Of a stretch of DNA of 64,000 nt, positions 36,258 through 48,567 are shown one piece after another. Positions within the stretch are counted from its first letter, which is position 1. Each line of letters opens with the position of its first letter. The position numbers and the translations under genes were made by a program. The notes beneath the pieces were generated by a model. It saw nothing but the letters and a program-made list of their open reading frames with translations, was not told the DNA's origin and did not search any database. This stretch comes from Imbricaverruca yamaguchii (taxonomy: Eukaryota > Arthropoda > Thecostraca > Neoverrucidae): the NCBI GenBank assembly GCA_034440575.1, contig JAOTOL010001622.1:336001-400000 (forward strand), given 5' to 3'.

Positions 36258-36480
36258 GACATGTTTGCTTACTGGGCGGTTCACGACGCGCTTCATGCAC
36301 ATTCACGGCTGGCATGCACAAATGGCGCCGCCCACACTGTTTCGCCGGTGGGCCGCGGAATTGGAAATGTCTTGAGCGGCGCTAGTGTTGAACCCGGGAC
36401 CTCCGGTGCCCACGCCATGCCCACCCGCCCACCTTTATTGGATTGGCTTTACACCACTCGAGGCCATGCCCGCCCCCCAC
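36258..36480 (-). mobile_element. tRNA-derived SINE (family 2), copy 2
   Basis: Matches the copy at 29130-29313 over the body (GGCGCCGCCCACACTGTTTC, GGTGGGCCGCGG) and the B-box region (GAACCCGGGACC). The head is altered by an extra ~45 bp. It lies in the AKH-like intron. Confidence 0.75.
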
Positions 36481-37067
36481 GACATCCCGACATCGGTGTT
36501 ACATGGCGACACGGCGCAGTGACTCCCGACTGAATCATGGCGCAATGACACAGTCGCACAGCATCCGCCGGCCGGCCGTCGTCGCCGGTAAGAGCGGAAG
36601 CTCACTCGGCGTAACACCGGGTGACTGTCGCCGCTTCCGATACGCTATTTCCTTCATCCCAACATTGCGGAATTATCTTCCTGTAGCTTAACTTCATGAC
36701 TTCTCAAACGCATCAGATACTTTTACTGAGACGTCTCGAATAAGTTTAGTTGTCTCTCTTTTCTTGAAGTTAGGATGACCATGACAAAATTTTCAGCGTC
36801 AGCATTTTGTAGCTTAGTCATTAACTAGACTCCCAAACTAGACTAGACAAGACAATGACTAGACAATGACTCCCAAACTGGCAACTGCGCCTGTAACTAC
36901 GAGAGTGCACGCGCAAAAAAAGGAAAGTGGTTCAAGATTGTCACCTGCTTTTCTGCTAATCCTCATTGCTGATGAGTAGAAGTGAAGCAAGATTGGTATA
37001 CTGCTTCAAACATTTTACCACATTCGCCAATATAGACGAACCATGCCGATGGGTTTGCATTCATAAA

Positions 37068-38384
37068 CACGCGCCCTGGAGGGCCTCTGAAAAAAACGCG
37101 CACTGGAGGGGGCGGATACCGCCCCCCTAAAATCTCAGCTCCTATGAAGGCTAGAGCAACGAAATTCGCAGGGTGGATGGGCACGATAGTGAATTCTATT
37201 GTGTGCAAAGTTCATGACCTCAGGTCAATATCTTCGTGGTAAAATGAGCTGGCTTTTCCGTGGCTTGGCTTGTCATTGTCATGGATCGCTGTGATTGTGT
37301 TTAAATGCTCCAAAATTGGCATTAATGATGTTTTGGATATTACCAATGATGCAATACAGATGTCAGATCCGCCATTTGACCTCAGGTCACCTATATAGGA
37401 GCACTTTATAAGGTCATTACCTGCTCCAGTTACCGGAACCGGGCTCCCAACACGACTGCTCCTTGGGCGGCTCGGCACAATCGGCTTCGCAAAGAAAGAA
37501 GTGAGATACATGAATAAAGTATGGAAACGCTTAGGCACACATGGAAAACAATAGATTTCTGGATGTGTATGGATTAGCATGTAAAGTGATATCAATCGCA
37601 TGACAGTCATTTGCATTTATGACACATTCCAGTTGACCAAGTCTGGTTCCAATAGCCTATCATGAACTTGACCTGACTTGACCTCGGCGACCTAACATGA
37701 CTTTTAAACTATATAGCATAACAATATGCATCAAACAAGTCGCTAGTGTTGTCAAGAACACTTCCCTTTTGCAAATATTTCGGAAGCGCATCAGCGTCGA
37801 TTTTTGTGGTCTGGCGCTGAGAATTGTTTTTAATTTAATGCCCCCTAACTTGGAAACTCTTCGGTCGATTTACATTTTTCTTGCTTTAAGCAATGCGCCG
37901 GTCATATCTAAGTAGGTACACACAAACTTGGTATATATCGTCCGATACAATACGGAGTTATGTACGACAAATCGGAGGGTATGGCGGATTTCGCCATCCC
38001 CACTCCAGGGCGTGTGTTAACCTGTCATGAACTTGACCTGAGTTGACCTCCGTGACTTGACATGACTTTGAAACAATGTAGTATGACAATGCACATCAAA
38101 CAAGTCGCTAGTTTTGCCCAGAACACTTCTTTTTTTGCCAATATACGGGAAGCGCGCCAGCATCGATATTTGTGGTCTCGCGCTGATATTTTTTGTTTAT
38201 TTAGCCACCCTTAACTCGAACAATTTTCGATAGATTTTCATTTGTCTTACTTTAAACAACGCGCCGGTCATTTATTAGCAGATACACAAACAATTGCGTA
38301 TATCGACCGGTAAAATCTGGTAAGATCTACGGAAAACCGGAGGGGTGGGCGGATTTCGCCCCCCCCCCCCCTCCAGGGCGCATG
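37068..38384 (-). mobile_element. TTAA MITE, copy B (inverted relative to copy A)
   Basis: Nearly full-length reverse-complement relative of 8156-9471. It ends at TTAA (38385-38388), while the other flank is mutated to TAAA. It keeps the same internal duplicated terminus (TTAA at 38017-38020), so the two-module structure predates dispersal of the family. Confidence 0.8.
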
Positions 38385-38850
38385 TTAACCGTTACCTAAC
38401 ATATTACTCATGCTAGACGCCTAAGTTGACAGTGGCATAAATTATAATGCAAGTCAAGCATTGTCGTCTGAAAACCAAAGCGGCACAAACAAAAACGTCT
38501 GAATTCCAAAGCGGCGCAAACCACAACGATTGTAACTCAGACGATCTGATCATGATATATGAATTATAGATAGCATAATATGAAGCTTCGAGACTGAGAA
38601 ACATTGCAGTTATGCATTCTGAATTGAATCATGATATGATGCAGCTATCAACTGCGTCGTATCGTGCAAAAGGATGGTGCTGAAGATTATTGCACATGAA
38701 ATTAATCAATCCTGACTAGTTGTCAGGATTTCCTTGTTTTCGTGCCTTAAGGTAGCCTATTGCTATTTTATGAATTATAAAAACATTATGTTTCACAGTT
38801 GTTCTCGGTCAGTTCTGAATATCTGCTGATACAAAATTAGTATCACTATT

Positions 38851-38920
38851 TGCCTGTAGCTCAGTTGGTGGAGGCCTGTCTCGCACGGGCCGTGCATTCA
38901 GCGTTTAACTCAGGCTGCTA
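38851..38920 (+). other. tRNA-like fragment
   Basis: TGCCTGTAGCTCAGTTGGTG has a good A box and D arm, and an anticodon-arm-like stretch follows. The B box has decayed to GTTTAACTC. Probably a pseudo-tRNA or SINE head. Confidence 0.4.
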
Positions 38921-39003
38921 TTTTATTGACGGCCGTTATCGGTACGTTGAACTGGAGTAAATGATCGGGGGGGGTTAGAGCCCAGCTTATATGCCACGAC
39001 CAA

Positions 39004-39283
39004 TTATTTTTTTTCTAAGTTAACAGTACTTTTATGAGTTATCGAATTGAAGGGGGTTATGAACCCTATAACCATTGGTTCCCACACATCCCACGCCGCA
39101 GCAACCAGGATATTCACACCATTCTTCTTCATCTTCACCATTCGTCTTCTTCTCTTCTGGCGGGCCCGTTTTTCTTCTAACACTTCTATACCTGCTATAA
39201 TTTCTTCCTGCCGGCGGTGGATCTGCCTCAGTCGTAATCTCAGGTGTGCCAGGCGCGGTCTCTGTCGTCGAATCAACGCCATC
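39004..39283 (-). other. Basic helical open frame, unrecognised
   Basis: From an ATG at 39283, about 93 codons rich in Arg/Lys/Glu ([33 protein letters not shown]). It weakly recalls the N-terminus of Harbinger-type transposases but lacks a diagnostic motif. It abuts the (TA)n block. Confidence 0.25.
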
Positions 39284-39311
39284 TTGGCGATCTGGCTAGT
39301 GTCACACCAGG

Positions 39312-39510
<199 letters not shown>

Positions 39511-39898
39511 CCCCTTCAGAAATATGATCGTGCGTCGGCCGACAACTGTACAGTTGCCGCTAGGCCATCGTACGGCAACCCTAAAGTCACTGCACATCCG
39601 CCGTACGATATTTAGACAATTATACGATCATCTCACGAGGACACCAAAACCACCGCGAGGTGGCAATAACGAGGCCTCGTGGGGTTGTTGCCGCTGTCGT
39701 ACGATTTTCTAGGCACACCAGACCGGACAACAACCTCGAGGTGACCTTGAAGTCACCTCACGGCCATCGTACAGTGACATTGCGATACTATATGCGGTGG
39801 GATCGCTGCCCACGGCCTTGCGATTTCCGCAAAAAGTTTAATGCCAACTTGCAAAAATCTTACGCCACGAGCAAAATCGTTGAGATCGGCTCACGGCT

Positions 39899-40000
39899 GC
39901 CGTATTCCGCCGTGCGGCCACCACCGTCGTGCGGCCGTATTCCGCCGTGCGGCCACCACCGTCGTGCGGCCGTATTCCGCCGTGCGGCCACCGCACGGTT
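39899..40000 (+). repeat. 35-bp tandem repeat
   Basis: 2.8 copies of a unit starting GCCGTATTCCGCCGTGCGGC at 39899, 39934 and 39969. The surrounding 39530-39990 is unusually rich in CGTACG and CCGTGCGG-type motifs. Confidence 0.85.
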
Positions 40001-41412
40001 AGGGCAATTTTGGGGACTTACGGCCGCCTCCAGCAGGTCGCAAGCCATCTGTGACCAAGGCATTAGCATGCATGCGAACCGCGGATCTGACGACAAGCTG
40101 AATGATGAGTCTCGTGCACTAGATAGGATCCATTGAATCATTGCCAGACGGGAATCCTCGAGCGAGCGGTTTCGTTCGCGCCGCTATATGTCACAGTGTC
40201 TGTCTGCATACGACCTCAAATAGAGTTCAGTTGCTTCGGGCTCGCTCATCGTGCCAAAGGACCAAAAGCCCTTTGAACCAAGCAGCATAGCGTTACCTGC
40301 TGTGGGGTCCCCGCGTTTCTCCGGCTGCCCAAACTACGCTGCTGTCGAGCTGAAGCTGTAGGCACTGGAGGTAGGAAATGTAAAGATCTAAAGCCCGGTC
40401 AGAAAGCCCGGCAAGGATCGGCGGGCTTTTTGAACGGTCTCTGAATACATGCCGGTCTTTCAACCGGTTGTTCAGTTTGTTTTTTTTCGTAATCAATACA
40501 AAATGCATAAAAAGCCTAATAATTATCATCATTATGCGTCTGTGAGGCACATTTCAACATTCCAGCCAGCATGTTTGTCATACACCTTAAAGAGTTTGAT
40601 CGTAAATCCTGAAGTATTTGAAAGATTTTTGGCAGGCTGATTGCCGAAAACGACAGATTATCAATGCTAGTGGTTGATAGCTCGAACAAAAAATGTCAGT
40701 TGGATTCACCAGAAGCATATTTGTCTGCATAATTCAGGGAAGTGGATAAGGGTATATATAAAATATACCACTGAAAGTGTTTTGCCAACATAGACATCAA
40801 TTATTGAAAATGATTCATGTTCGGGTCGGCTGTCGTTTCACAGACGACTCCTCGCTTCCTGGACCTTCTGAGTTCTGACGCTTGGGCATTTTAAACCTGT
40901 GCCAACCCGATTCATTCCAAGATGTTATTAGTGTGCTATTCGCGCCCAAACAATAACGAACCCCTCCAAAACTTCGACCTTGATATGTAACGTTATTCAA
41001 TATGTATCGCCACGAGGTAAAGGGACGGTAATGATAATTTCACAAAGTTGAATGCAGCTTATCAGAATGGTGCTTCAAAATGCACATGAGCTGAAATCAC
41101 ACCTAAGTAACTTCAATGTATACACAAGCAACTGTATCCCGCACAAACTCTGTCCATAGAATGCATCGCAAATACATTGTATATATTTGTAATGCGTCAC
41201 AAGCCGATGGTCGCACTCTTGTAGCTGTTTACATGCGACCTTCTTTTGAGCCGTTCTTGTTTAATGACGGTGATGCATTTTTAGCTTAGTTTGGGTTTGG
41301 TACCTAGTACTTTTTAGACTTCATGGCTGTGAATGGTAATCATTAATGGCTACCTGATGCATTGATCTAGCCAGGCAGTTCATAGTTGGAACTAAATAAG
41401 TCAGAATCAGCA

Positions 41413-42106
41413 TCAGAGTGGGAAACTTGGCAAATGGGCAAACTGGGCATTATTTTATAAGGCACAGATAATGCAAAAGTGGCAAAAGTAGGTGTTTTAC
41501 CGCACATGTAAGCACAAAAAAGGAAATATAATTGGTCCCCTTTAAATTATAGGTGCATTGCTTTAAGAATAGAACATCATGAGGTTTGTAGGCTGAAGAA
41601 TATTGCAGTTTGGATATCAGAATCTGGCAGTGGTATGGTGCGTTTATTAAATACATGATGGACATATTGCAGATGAGAGCATTGCATGATTCAAAGCTTT
41701 GGTATCTACCTGCCTAGTCTTAATTATGCTGCTCCCTTGATTGAGGACTGTGAGTAATGCGTAGCGATCAACCTGCATGTTTAAAAAACACGGTTATGTA
41801 AACATCAAGGTTTTGCCATTAATAAATATAAATTGGGAAAGGAAGTCTTGATAAGAGGTTTGTTATCAATCCACATTCTGAAAGCGAACGATGCCTTCCA
41901 AAGCAATGTGAACTAGCCATATTACTTTGACTTAACAAAAAAAAAAACAATTGCACTATTGTATGTGTAATAACATCTGTGCTAAATAACTGCTCCTTTG
42001 ACCGGGCTTCAGATCATTTGACCGAATCTAAACATGGCTTGGTGTTATCAAACCGGCCGGTCCCGGTCTTCGGTCCCAATGTTTTTGGTGTTTGCCAGCT
42101 CTAACT
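41413..42106. mobile_element. Possible hAT-like MITE remnant
   Basis: The right end reads GTGTTTGCCAGCTCTA, the inverse of a hAT-style CAGAGCTGGCAAAC terminus. The left end, CAGAGTGGGAAACTTGGCAAA, is a poor partner. Flanks ATCAGCAT and CTAAGCAT could be an eroded 8-bp duplication. It has no coding content. Confidence 0.3.
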
Positions 42107-42909
42107 AAGCATCTCAGGTACTCAGGAAAAATGTAACCAGTAATGTTAGATTATTTCATTACCACCACCATGACAGAGCTGTTGGTGGCGAACACCAGCC
42201 TCCATGCTGATGTGACACGTGCTTCCACTGACACGTGCGACGTGCCACGTGCAACGCGCCTATGTGCTCAATGTGCTTCCTGTGTTTATGTAAGGTAGAC
42301 ACTACCCACCATCGAAATCATTGCATGGCATCTGAGTCAGACCTTTTGCCTGCAGACTTCGCTACTGCACGAATTTAACACGGACACTTGTTTCTCCACA
42401 AAATTCATCACCATTCCACACCCAAGGCGCGCAAACTCCCGATTCAGTCCCACGTTTTCACACACATTCCGTACTTCCTCACCGTCTGAGGCGGGGCTGT
42501 CCAATGCCACCTCGGAAGAGAGCAGAAGACGATAAACCTGGGGGCTGGGATCAGCTGGGGCTCGCCGTCGCGACCACATCTCGCCTTCAGTAGCAAAGCT
42601 GTGCCGGCGTAGCGTGCGTAACCTCGTCGCCCACCGCGGTGGCGTCCCCGTGTTCAGAGCCATGAAAAATCGGCGGTCCCCTGAGGCGATCCGGTCTCTG
42701 TTCAGGCGGCGGTCGGACCTCTCCCAGCGCTCCACCTGTGCGATGGCGGCTCGGACGCTGGAGCCACCGCCTTTCCTTCTCAAAATGTCGCGTAGAGCTT
42801 TCTCCTACCGGGTAGCATCGCCTCGAAACCTCCTGGCGCTGGATCCTGCCTCTTCTCGGGTTCGGGGTGAGTTTGTCACGATGCTCAACTTCGACGACAT
42901 ATAAAAAAG

Positions 42910-43561
42910 CAGGTTAGTCAAGGTTAAGTGACGTCACCTCCAGAAACGTTCCACCACAAAGGTGGAAAAAGGAGACGTTCAACCATTCGTCACGCTTTAA
43001 CGGATGGAGATACTTTGATGAAACTTTGAGCGTTTGCTTGTCTTTTGGGATGAAGCAAGACAACCCAGAGGAATATTTGATTTTTTTCGTTTTTGATGAC
43101 ATTAGTTTTGCATATTTCACCATGTTGGCTATAATCGAAGATTCTGGCTGAAGTAAGCGTTTTTATGAGAGCAAGCTAAGTTCAAGCAACGTTTGCAGTC
43201 CGCTCTACCCATCAGAATTATCGCATTCCTCCCCCCCCCCCAAAAAAAAATATTGGTTTAGACAATTTTCGGGCCATGGACGATTTCGCTTTCTTTGTCT
43301 GATTCAAAATATTTTTGTTCTTCAAATATCCACCAAAATGAACTCCCCAGGGCCAAAAACATGAAGTCAGTTGTGAAAACATAACCCCAGTCGTGTCGTC
43401 ACTTCGGAGGGATTTTTGGTTGGTTCCTGGCCTCACCCGTAGAGCGCTTTCCGATGACACGCCTCACTTTCGTGTGACACTTGGTTTGGAGATTAGAGAA
43501 GGGTGTGTATTACCCCCCTTCGAGACGGGATGTGAGGATCTGACCGGTAAGATGGGTCGGG
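42910..43561 (+). mobile_element. Second TTAA MITE family, 5'-truncated copy
   Basis: Direct-orientation relative of 11740-12398. It ends in GGGTTAT where the other copy has GGGTTAA. A C10/A9 homopolymer at 43230-43250 is new in this copy. Confidence 0.7.
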
Positions 43562-44132
43562 TTATTTTCGCAAACTAAAATATATACTAGAGTTCTGTTT
43601 TTAAAAACGCCTCCACCATGCTTTCAGAGGTATCATGTCCCACGCACAAAATTGCCTTGTTGCCCCCCCCCCCCACAGCTCCAGGAATTCCCTGATCCTG
43701 CCGGCCATCCGTAGTTCCAATAGCTCGGGACTCTTGCTGTTTATTCTTAACTTCAGCAGCCCCGTAGCATTGTCGTCAATTACGTTAGCTCTGAAATAAA
43801 TCTGATGCCAACGTTAAGCCATACAAATTCACATCTCTAATGCACGAAATTGACATCTAGTCACATCGCCAGCATTAGTTGCTCCGACAAGCAGCATCTG
43901 TGACAGCTGAAGTCAGAATTAGTATCCATGTAACGTCAGAGGCCTGTGTAGAGAAAAACGTCAGAAATATTGCGTTGGAGGCACACACCACGTCATCCGC
44001 TCAAATGCAGGGAAAGCACACACAGCATCATGCCGATGACGGGATTTGCGAATGACAATCGCAGTCTATGTTTCGACTTCCACAGACATCATACGCTTCG
44101 CATCAACTAATCGTGCTGTCCTTGCTTCGCAG

Positions 44133-44201
44133 AAGCAGGTGGAACAAGTGGTCGAATGCCGGACACAAAGCGAGGAGTTTGACTACTCGAGGAACAAGTA
44201 A
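44133..44201 (+). CDS. AKH/RPCH-family neuropeptide precursor, exon 2
   Basis: 22 codons and TAA, preceded by GTCCTTGCTTCGCAG. It reads KQVEQVVECRTQSEEF, then DYSRNK. Spliced to exon 1 in phase 0, it completes a Cys61...Cys85 segment, LIHQLIMKQVEQVVEC. That segment lines up with the C-terminal helix of RPCH precursors, where a similar helix (IYRL-I-x2-EA-x3-V-x-C) precedes Cys and an acidic EE. The joined precursor is 98 residues, a normal length for the family. The long plus-strand frame covering this site from 44068 is in a different frame and is a repeat artefact. Confidence 0.85.
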   Translation, partial: KQVEQVVECRTQSEEFDYSRNK

Positions 44202-44394
44202 GGGGCACTGGGACGCACCTACCTCCAGCCGAGACCCACCGTCTGCCGGCCCGTCCGTCTCAAAGGCCGGCTCTACGGCGCTCGTGTTCGGTGTTCCGCG
44301 TTCGTCGTCGTCGACGGCGCGTTCGTCGTTTGCGACGAGGCACCGGCGGCGATCGCGCCGGGGTTGCGACGGACAGGTGCCGCCGCCGCCGCGC

Positions 44395-45252
44395 TTTTCG
44401 TGCGGCGGACACGTGTGTCCGGAGTTGGCCACCACTTCCGTCGTCACCTGCGAGGCGGACACGTGTGTCCGGAGTCGGCCACCACTTCCGTCGTCAACTG
44501 CGAGGCGGACACGTGTGTCCGGAGTCGGCCACCACCTCCGTCGTCACCTGCGAGGCGGACACGTGTGTCCGGAGTCGGACATCACCTCCGTCGTCAACTG
44601 CGAGGCGGACACGTGTGTCCGGAGTCGGACATCACCTCCGTCGTCAACTGCGAGGCGGACACGTGTGTCGAGTCGGACGTCACCTCCGTGTACCTGCGAG
44701 GCGGAACGGGCATCACCTCCGTCGTCACCTGCGAGGCGGACACGTGTGTCCGGAGTCGGCCATCACCTCCGTCGTCAACTGCGAGGCGGACACGTGTGTC
44801 CGGAGTCACCTCCGTCGTCACCTGCGAGGCGGACACGTGTGTCCGGAGTCGGACATCACCTCCGTCGTCACCTGCGAGGCGGACACGTGTGTCCGGAGTC
44901 GGACATCACCTCCGTCGTCACCTGCGAGGCGGACACGTGTGTCCGGAGTCGGCCACCACCTCCGTCGTCACCTGCGAGGCGGACACGTGTGTCCGGAGTC
45001 GGACATCACCTCCGTCGTCACCTGCGAGGCGGACACGTGTGTCCGGAGTCGGACATCACCTCCGTCGTCAACTGCGAGGCGGACACGTGTGTCCGGAGTC
45101 GGACACCACCTCCGTCGTCAACTGCGAGGCGGACACGTGTGTCCGGAGTCGGACATCACCTCCGTCGTCAACTGCGAGGCGGACACGTGTGTCCGGAGTC
45201 GGACAGCACCTCCGTCGTCAACTGCGAGGCGGACACGTGTGTCCGGAGTCGT
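44395..45252 (+). repeat. 50-bp minisatellite with CACGTG in each unit
   Basis: About 17 units of GCGAGGCGGACACGTGTGTC plus a further 30 bp (CGGAGTCGG-CATCACCTCCGTCGTCA-CT). CACGTG cores start at 44410, 44460, 44510, 44560, 44610, 44660, 44741, 44791, 44833 and then every 50 bp to 45233. Two units near 44680-44720 and 44800-44830 are deleted or altered. It lies about 200 bp after the AKH-like stop codon, possibly in its 3' UTR. Three overlapping open frames here are artefacts. Confidence 0.95.
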
Positions 45253-46080
45253 AAATGGTTCGCTGTCGGTTGACCAAAAAACGTTTCTGGACATCTCTTC
45301 GGACACTCCTGAGTATTTAGTTGAACGTTTCTGAACACATCTCCGAACGCTCCTGAATATCGTGCGGGACGCTCCTGAACATTGATTCATCCTTGACGAA
45401 TCACTCTTGCTGCATGGCGCTGTCCAGGCCAGACGCCACGTGGCCTAAATGTGACTCGTGCACCCAATAATGGGGAAGGAAACATGTCTCAAAACAAGGT
45501 CGAGAAACACCTTTTGGAATGAGAGCATTGGCAGAATAAGGGCACTACGGCTCTTCGCAGCCGGTCATGTGCTACTGATACTGTGGCTGGAATCAGGAAT
45601 GTGATGAAGACAATCGGGTACCATTCGCACCCTCGCTGCTATTTACAACGATCATTATCTAAGTTCATCGACTTCGCGTCGCAAATTGTGCAATCGTGTG
45701 AACTGAAACCATCCTAGGATGAATAATTATGAATGTGCACTATGACTATGCGCTGTCTAATTAGGAATAGATATAGATTGCAAAACGCATAAGCTATATG
45801 TTTTGGGTCCTTGCGCAAACAGCTCAAAATTAGTCGCTTATATTTATGTGAAATGAGTGATGATAAGTTGTCGACTTACTGTTCGTAAGCGTTCCCTGGT
45901 GACTTGATCAAAGTCATGAATGGTGTCATCTGAGCCGCTAGAGGTACTGTTATTGACGTATATGTTCCTGAACATGCGTTTTACAGTGTCAATAAGGAAT
46001 ATATTTGGTTCTCAGTGTAGCACTCACGTTGGCGCGTGGAATATAAGATATAAAATGGAAAATATAACTGCATTAATACC
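45253..46080. other. Anonymous stretch after the E-box array
   Basis: Begins with two ~45-bp related units (AACGTTTCTGGACATCTCTT and AACGTTTCTGAACACATCTC). No exon and no clear AATAAA found nearby. Confidence 0.4.
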
Positions 46081-46094
46081 CTCCTCCAATACAC

Positions 46095-46254
<160 letters not shown>

Positions 46255-47734
46255 TAACTTGGTGATTTTACAAACTTACATAATACAACGACAACAAAAA
46301 ATGACAAGCATTCACTCACTTAACGTTACGGATAATATAAGAAGAACGGCATCTGATATCTGGACGTTAACAGGCCAAGGCATGTATACGCAACCAGAGA
46401 CGGGTTCAAAGGAGTGTGCCCCAAAGAGCTCCCCGATGAAGGGGGCGTGCCTCCCGGTGGAGAAGGCACGATCCGGAGAGGCCCAGCATGCCCGGTCATC
46501 GCCGACGCCCTGACATCACAGGCCGACGAGCTGTTTGTGTCGAACACGATCACCCGTAGGTCGGGGATAGCGGAGGCGGCGGAAGCGCCAAGCCGCCGAG
46601 CATCGACACGCGACAGACGGCAGCTTAGGCGTGGTGGCTCGTCCATTCCGCTGACGTCATTTGTGACGCGCGGCCCTACGCCGGCAAACAACTAGCTGCC
46701 AGCGCTACGGCCACCACCCGCCGACGCCATTCGTGACGCTCGGCCCTACGCCGGCAGACAACTGGCTGTGTTCCGTCAGGCGTGGCTTCGGGCACCTCCG
46801 CGCTGGATATTTTGCCGCACAAGATTTTACGTTTTTTATTCTTGCAATTTTTTTGTAATTTTTGGATCTGGCATACCGACCGTCAAAGCCGATGACGATT
46901 GTCCTCTCAAATAAGTAGCTCGGTGTGATGGCGAATATCCCGTCCGACTGCCTCCCCTCCCCCTCGCCGTGTTGGCGTCACGGTCCCCGGGCGAGTGAGC
47001 TGCCGTCTTGCGGCAGCACTGTCGCGGTACGGCTCTTTTAGACCTGAACCTCGTAGGTGGTAGGGGGAGGATGATTCCGCCTCCACCTGACCGAAATTTC
47101 GGAATATGTCAGGCCGACTTCAAACTGGATAGTTAAAGCGAATACTACTCGCCTAATCTTCACTTTTAGGACGCCAAAATGTCAATATTGTGACCTAGGC
47201 GAAGTCAGGAGACAAAAAAGAGGGGCTTAATTAAATCATGTCAAACTGTGTTGTATTTGTATTTTGAACCGGTAAAGTCGTGTATGGGAGGCATAAATAA
47301 TTCTGAATGGCCAAAAATGTCATTTGATACCCATCCATACACATGTAGAGAAGCCAATGGAGTAACCAGGAATTAGTAACCAGGAAGATTCCGCGCCGTG
47401 AAGTGGACAAAATTTGAGGTGATGTGTTGTCTGTATCTAGTCAATTCGGAGTACTTATGCCAATAACATAAATTATATTAATGTCACCTCAATCTGGTTC
47501 AACTGGCTGTGAAATCAATCATTTGTCGAGTGCATGCTATGGCACCCGTCTCATGTTATTCTTCAATTGTTTTCCGCATCCCTGAAACTGTTCAATTTAT
47601 TTGTAATGAGCATAAGGTTAAGAGTTCTACTAGCCATATTATGAACGATGCTTAGTGCAATGATGCGCAATTTTCAATCTGACCTTTAGTGATATGTGTG
47701 GTCATGACTATAGCTGTATGGCTAATGTCCTAAA
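46255..47734. other. Anonymous stretch with a ~90-bp duplication
   Basis: TGACGCGCGGCCCTACGCCGGC (46667 region) recurs as TGACGCTCGGCCCTACGCCGGC (46735 region), each followed by A(A/G)ACAACT. The 46400-46700 DNA is GC rich and open on both strands. No recognised gene. Confidence 0.4.
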
Positions 47735-47950
47735 GGGCCTATGTCAGGCGGTGGCTATGGCTCTGGGTGGTTTGTGTCAAGCGTTGGCCATGACACTAGG
47801 TGACCTATGTCAGGCGGTGGCCATGGCACTAGGTGGTCTGTGTCAGGCGGTGGCTATGACACTAGGTGGCCTATGTCAGGCGGTGGTTGTGGCTATCGCT
47901 AGCTTCTGTCAAGCTGTGTATATGACTCCCGCCGGTCTATGTCAGGCGAT
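47735..47950 (+). repeat. 33-bp minisatellite inside an open frame
   Basis: About six units of a 33-bp repeat encoding GLCQAVAMTLG on the plus strand, within a 142-codon frame (47694-48122). The 11-residue period is preserved with mostly conservative changes. There is no signal or domain and no splice evidence, so coding status is doubtful. Confidence 0.7.
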
Positions 47951-48224
47951 GGCTACGACTCAGGCGGCGGCTACGACTCTGGGCGAAGACAATGCCTCAG
48001 TGCTGTCGCTTCCGGAGGTCGCGAAATGGACCATCGGCGCCATTGGAAGATCAATCTCGACCGGCGGCGATGGTGTACCTAAGCAATTTACGCCACCCAA
48101 TAAGTTCGAAAAGCATCCATAAATGTTCGCAACAATAGCACGTCTGCTTGTTTCATGGGAACGGAAATCACCAGCCGGTCGACCACAGACTGAGCAGTGC
48201 AGGATACGTATGTGGCCACCCAAG

Positions 48225-48229
<5 letters not shown>

Positions 48230-48279
<50 letters not shown>
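48230..48279 (+). repeat. (TA)n microsatellite
   Basis: About 25 TA dinucleotides between the 33-bp and 37-bp minisatellites. Confidence 0.95.
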
Positions 48280-48282
<3 letters not shown>

Positions 48283-48567
48283 GGCTGATTATCGGTTATA
48301 CTTGCATAGCTCCTAAGCCGACAATCAGGACAATCGTTGATGTCCGGCAGAGGTCGGGCTGCCCAGTGGCCGGAGGTTGCGTGTGTATGGACGGCACGAC
48401 TGACGACCTTATCAGCCGCCGCCGCAGCAGTGCGGAGCGTGAACAGTGCGCCGGAGCGGCCGCTAGATCCCGTCGGACGCCGCATGGCATGTGCCCAGGC
48501 TGCGCGTCACTTTCCACCGGCTTGCGTCGGTGTCGGCGCTGTGGCGTGGTCACGAGCCGCCCACCGG

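Noticed and set aside
44395..45252. CRISPR array
   Set aside because: The repeats are contiguous with no unique spacers, and the sequence is eukaryotic.
44068..45334. Plus-strand frames of 296-401 codons over the E-box array
   Set aside because: They are products of the 50-bp repeat; the first part overlaps the AKH exon 2 in a different frame.
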